NCBI GenBank assembly: GCA_007128045.1
Contig: SKYG01000130.1
Location: 1 to 15,525 of the forward strand
DNA length: 15,525 nt
Source: Bacteroidales bacterium
GTDB taxonomy: Bacteria; Bacteroidota; Bacteroidia; Bacteroidales; UBA7960
Direction of reading: 5' to 3'
Part shown: positions 14,159-15,525 of the stretch, one piece after another
How positions within the stretch are numbered: the stretch's first letter is position 1
Layout: each line of letters opens with the position of its first letter
Program-made: the position numbers and the translations under genes
The notes under the pieces: generated by a model
The model's database searches: none
Told to the model about the DNA's origin: nothing
What the model saw: the letters and a program-made list of their open reading frames with translations, nothing else

Positions 14159-14251
14159 TCCGCGTAACTTTGCGCATCACTCTGCGTTCTTTGCGGTAAA
14201 GAAAATCACTCCGCGTAACTTTGCGCATCACTCTGCGTTCCTTGCGGTAAA
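14159..14251. repeat. Direct repeat of 42 bp, two copies 51 bp apart, before ygeW
   Basis: The 42-base units 14159-14200 and 14210-14251 begin TCCGCGTAACTTTGCGCATC and end TTGCGGTAAA; they differ at one base (TTCTTTG against TTCCTTG). The second copy ends 10 bases before the ygeW ATG. Each unit also has internal TTGCG/CTGCG echoes. The gap 14092-14261 contains no gene. CCGC...TTGCGG gives the ends short complementary arms. Confidence 0.9.
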
Positions 14252-14261
14252 ACCAAAACCC

Positions 14262-15449
14262 ATGAAAACACACCACTTAATTGAAGCACTGAGTCGCTTT
14301 CAGTCAAGCCTGTACCAGAAAGATTTCCTACTCACCTGGGAGAAGAGCCACGACGACCTCATGGTCATTCTGGAAGTGGCCGCCATACTGAAAGCCATGC
14401 GGGAGAAAAACATCTCACCGAAGGTGTTTGACTCCGGACTGGCGGTATCAAATTTTCGGGACAATTCTACCCGCACCCGCTTTTCATTTGCTTCGGCAGC
14501 CAATATGCTTGGATTGGCCGTGCAGGACCTGGATGAAGAGAAGTCGCAGATATCCCATGGAGAAACCGTACGCGAGACGGCCAGTATGATTTCTTTCCTT
14601 TCAGATTTTATTGGCATTCGCGATGATATGTACCTGGGGGAAGGCAACAAATATATGTGCGAGGTGGCGGCAGCGCTGGATGAGGGCTTTGCTGAAGGCG
14701 TGCTACCAGTTCGGCCCGGAGTGATCAACCTGCAATGCGACATGGATCATCCAACACAGTCGATGGCCGACCTGATGCATCTGAAGCAGCAGTTTGGATC
14801 GCTGGAAGCACTCAGAGGAAAGAAAATTGTGATGAGCTGGGCCTATTCGCCAAGCTATGGTAAGCCGTTGTCAGTCCCGCAGGGCATCATCGCCCTGATG
14901 TCGCGCTTTGGCATGCACATCGAACTGGCCTATCCGGAAGGATACGGACTAATCCCAGATATCACAGAGCTATCTGAAAAACAGGCACAAAAAAGTGGCG
15001 GAAGCTTTACCATCAGCCATTCCATGGCAGACGCCATGAAAGACGCCGACATCGTATATCCGAAAAGCTGGGCACCCTATCATATCATGGAACAGCGTAC
15101 ACAAATGCTGATGAATGGCGACAAGGCTGGCCTGAAGGAACTTGAACAGCAATGTCTGTCCAACAATGCCCGATTCAAAGACTGGGAATACAATGCGGCA
15201 AAAATGAAACTTACCAAAAATCAGGATGCCCTTTACATGCATTGCCTGCCAGCCGACATATCAGGTGTTTCTTGTAAAGAAGGGGAAGTCAATGCAGACG
15301 TATTTGAAAGGTATCGCATCAGAACCTATATGGAGGCCGGCTATAAGCCATATATCATCGCTGCCATGATGTTTGCCCAGCGTTTCGAAAACCCCGCCGG
15401 CATGCTGAATCAACTAATTGAAAGGAACAGAAATAGGGTAATTTGTTAA
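14262..15449 (+). CDS. ygeW: YgeW, knotted carbamoyltransferase
   Basis: A 395-residue transcarbamylase, almost the same length as E. coli YgeW (396). Carbamoyl-phosphate binding motifs are intact: FRDNSTRTRFS with Ser69-Thr-Arg-Thr-Arg73, DHPTQSMAD with His163-Gln166, and MHCLP at 326-330. Long stretches match E. coli YgeW from recall: KDFLLTWE, DLDE.KSQI.HGETVRET, GIRDDMYLG.GN.YM, AYSPSYGKPLSVPQGII, ADIVYPKSWAPY, and LPADISGVSCKEGEV. Crystal work on the E. coli protein showed the trefoil-knotted fold shared with acetyl- and succinyl-ornithine transcarbamylases. Its role is thought to be catabolic, moving a carbamoyl group to phosphate so that carbamate kinase can make ATP, but the natural substrate is not established. 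ygeX, encoding diaminopropionate ammonia-lyase, would be expected nearby; it is not in the window and may lie downstream of 15525. The gene has a tandem repeat as its leader and a terminator after it. Confidence 0.96.
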   Translation: MKTHHLIEALSRFQSSLYQKDFLLTWEKSHDDLMVILEVAAILKAMREKNISPKVFDSGLAVSNFRDNSTRTRFSFASAANMLGLAVQDLDEEKSQISHGETVRETASMISFLSDFIGIRDDMYLGEGNKYMCEVAAALDEGFAEGVLPVRPGVINLQCDMDHPTQSMADLMHLKQQFGSLEALRGKKIVMSWAYSPSYGKPLSVPQGIIALMSRFGMHIELAYPEGYGLIPDITELSEKQAQKSGGSFTISHSMADAMKDADIVYPKSWAPYHIMEQRTQMLMNGDKAGLKELEQQCLSNNARFKDWEYNAAKMKLTKNQDALYMHCLPADISGVSCKEGEVNADVFERYRIRTYMEAGYKPYIIAAMMFAQRFENPAGMLNQLIERNRNRVIC

Positions 15450-15476
15450 CCGTTCTCTTTTATTGCACACCCTTTT

Positions 15477-15508
15477 GAGACGCGATGAATCGCGTCTCTT
15501 TTTCTCTT
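15477..15508 (+). terminator. Rho-independent-type terminator after ygeW
   Basis: GAGACGCGA (15477-15485) pairs with TCGCGTCTC (15490-15498) around a TGAA loop, followed by a T-rich run TTTTTCTCTTTT. It begins 27 bases after the ygeW stop. The hairpin is also an almost perfect palindrome of the GAGAC...GTCTC type seen at 3893-3912. The final bases of the window are a CTTTTC-rich pyrimidine tract. Confidence 0.8.
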
Positions 15509-15525
15509 TTCCCTTTTCTCTTTTC

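Noticed and set aside
1..15525. Insertion sequence, integrase, tRNA or rRNA genes
   Set aside because: No transposase or integrase motif was found in any frame and no cloverleaf or rRNA-like stretch was seen by eye; a tRNA scan was not possible.

Overview
The window looks like chromosomal DNA of a member of the Bacteroidota, probably an anaerobic or facultative Bacteroidales/Marinilabiliales-type organism. The grounds are a TonB-dependent receptor paired with an outer-membrane lipoprotein, several exact matches to the Bacteroidota -7 promoter box TAnnTTTG, weak or absent Shine-Dalgarno sequences, and intergenic regions packed with short repeats. The taxonomic call is inference from these traits, not from a marker gene.

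Layout. 1-3087: the 3' part of a TonB-dependent receptor, then a parallel beta-helix lipoprotein with a surface-export-like signal, closed by a strong hairpin terminator. 3169-3819: a family I inorganic pyrophosphatase that carries a lipoprotein signal, so it should act outside the cytoplasm. 4038-7370 (minus strand): an M20D amidohydrolase followed by a secreted S9A prolyl oligopeptidase. 7458-8090: a glyoxalase II-like metallo-hydrolase, divergent from the M20D gene. 8220-11930 (minus strand): a family 9 glycosyltransferase, a TolC-type outer-membrane protein and an XdhC/CoxI-type molybdenum-hydroxylase maturation protein. 12234-15449 (plus strand): ygeY, a VapBC-like toxin-antitoxin pair, then ygeW, followed by a terminator.

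The most interesting part is 10.9-15.5 kb. YgeY (M20-type hydrolase), YgeW (knotted transcarbamylase) and an XdhC-like protein are marker genes of the ygeW-ygeX-ygeY-ssnA-hyuA-xdh cluster of E. coli and anaerobes. That cluster is linked to selenium/molybdenum hydroxylases, 2,3-diaminopropionate and anaerobic urate/purine breakdown. Here the genes are split by a toxin-antitoxin cassette and by repeats, and ygeX, ssnA, hyuA and the hydroxylase itself are not in the window.

Most intergenic regions hold short arrays with a 7-8 bp period, each with a different unit, plus palindromes and a 17 bp motif shared by two loci. In front of ygeY, ygeW and the glycosyltransferase these repeats run up to, or to within about 12 bases of, the start codon. 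No rRNA, tRNA, CRISPR array, insertion sequence or replication origin was seen.
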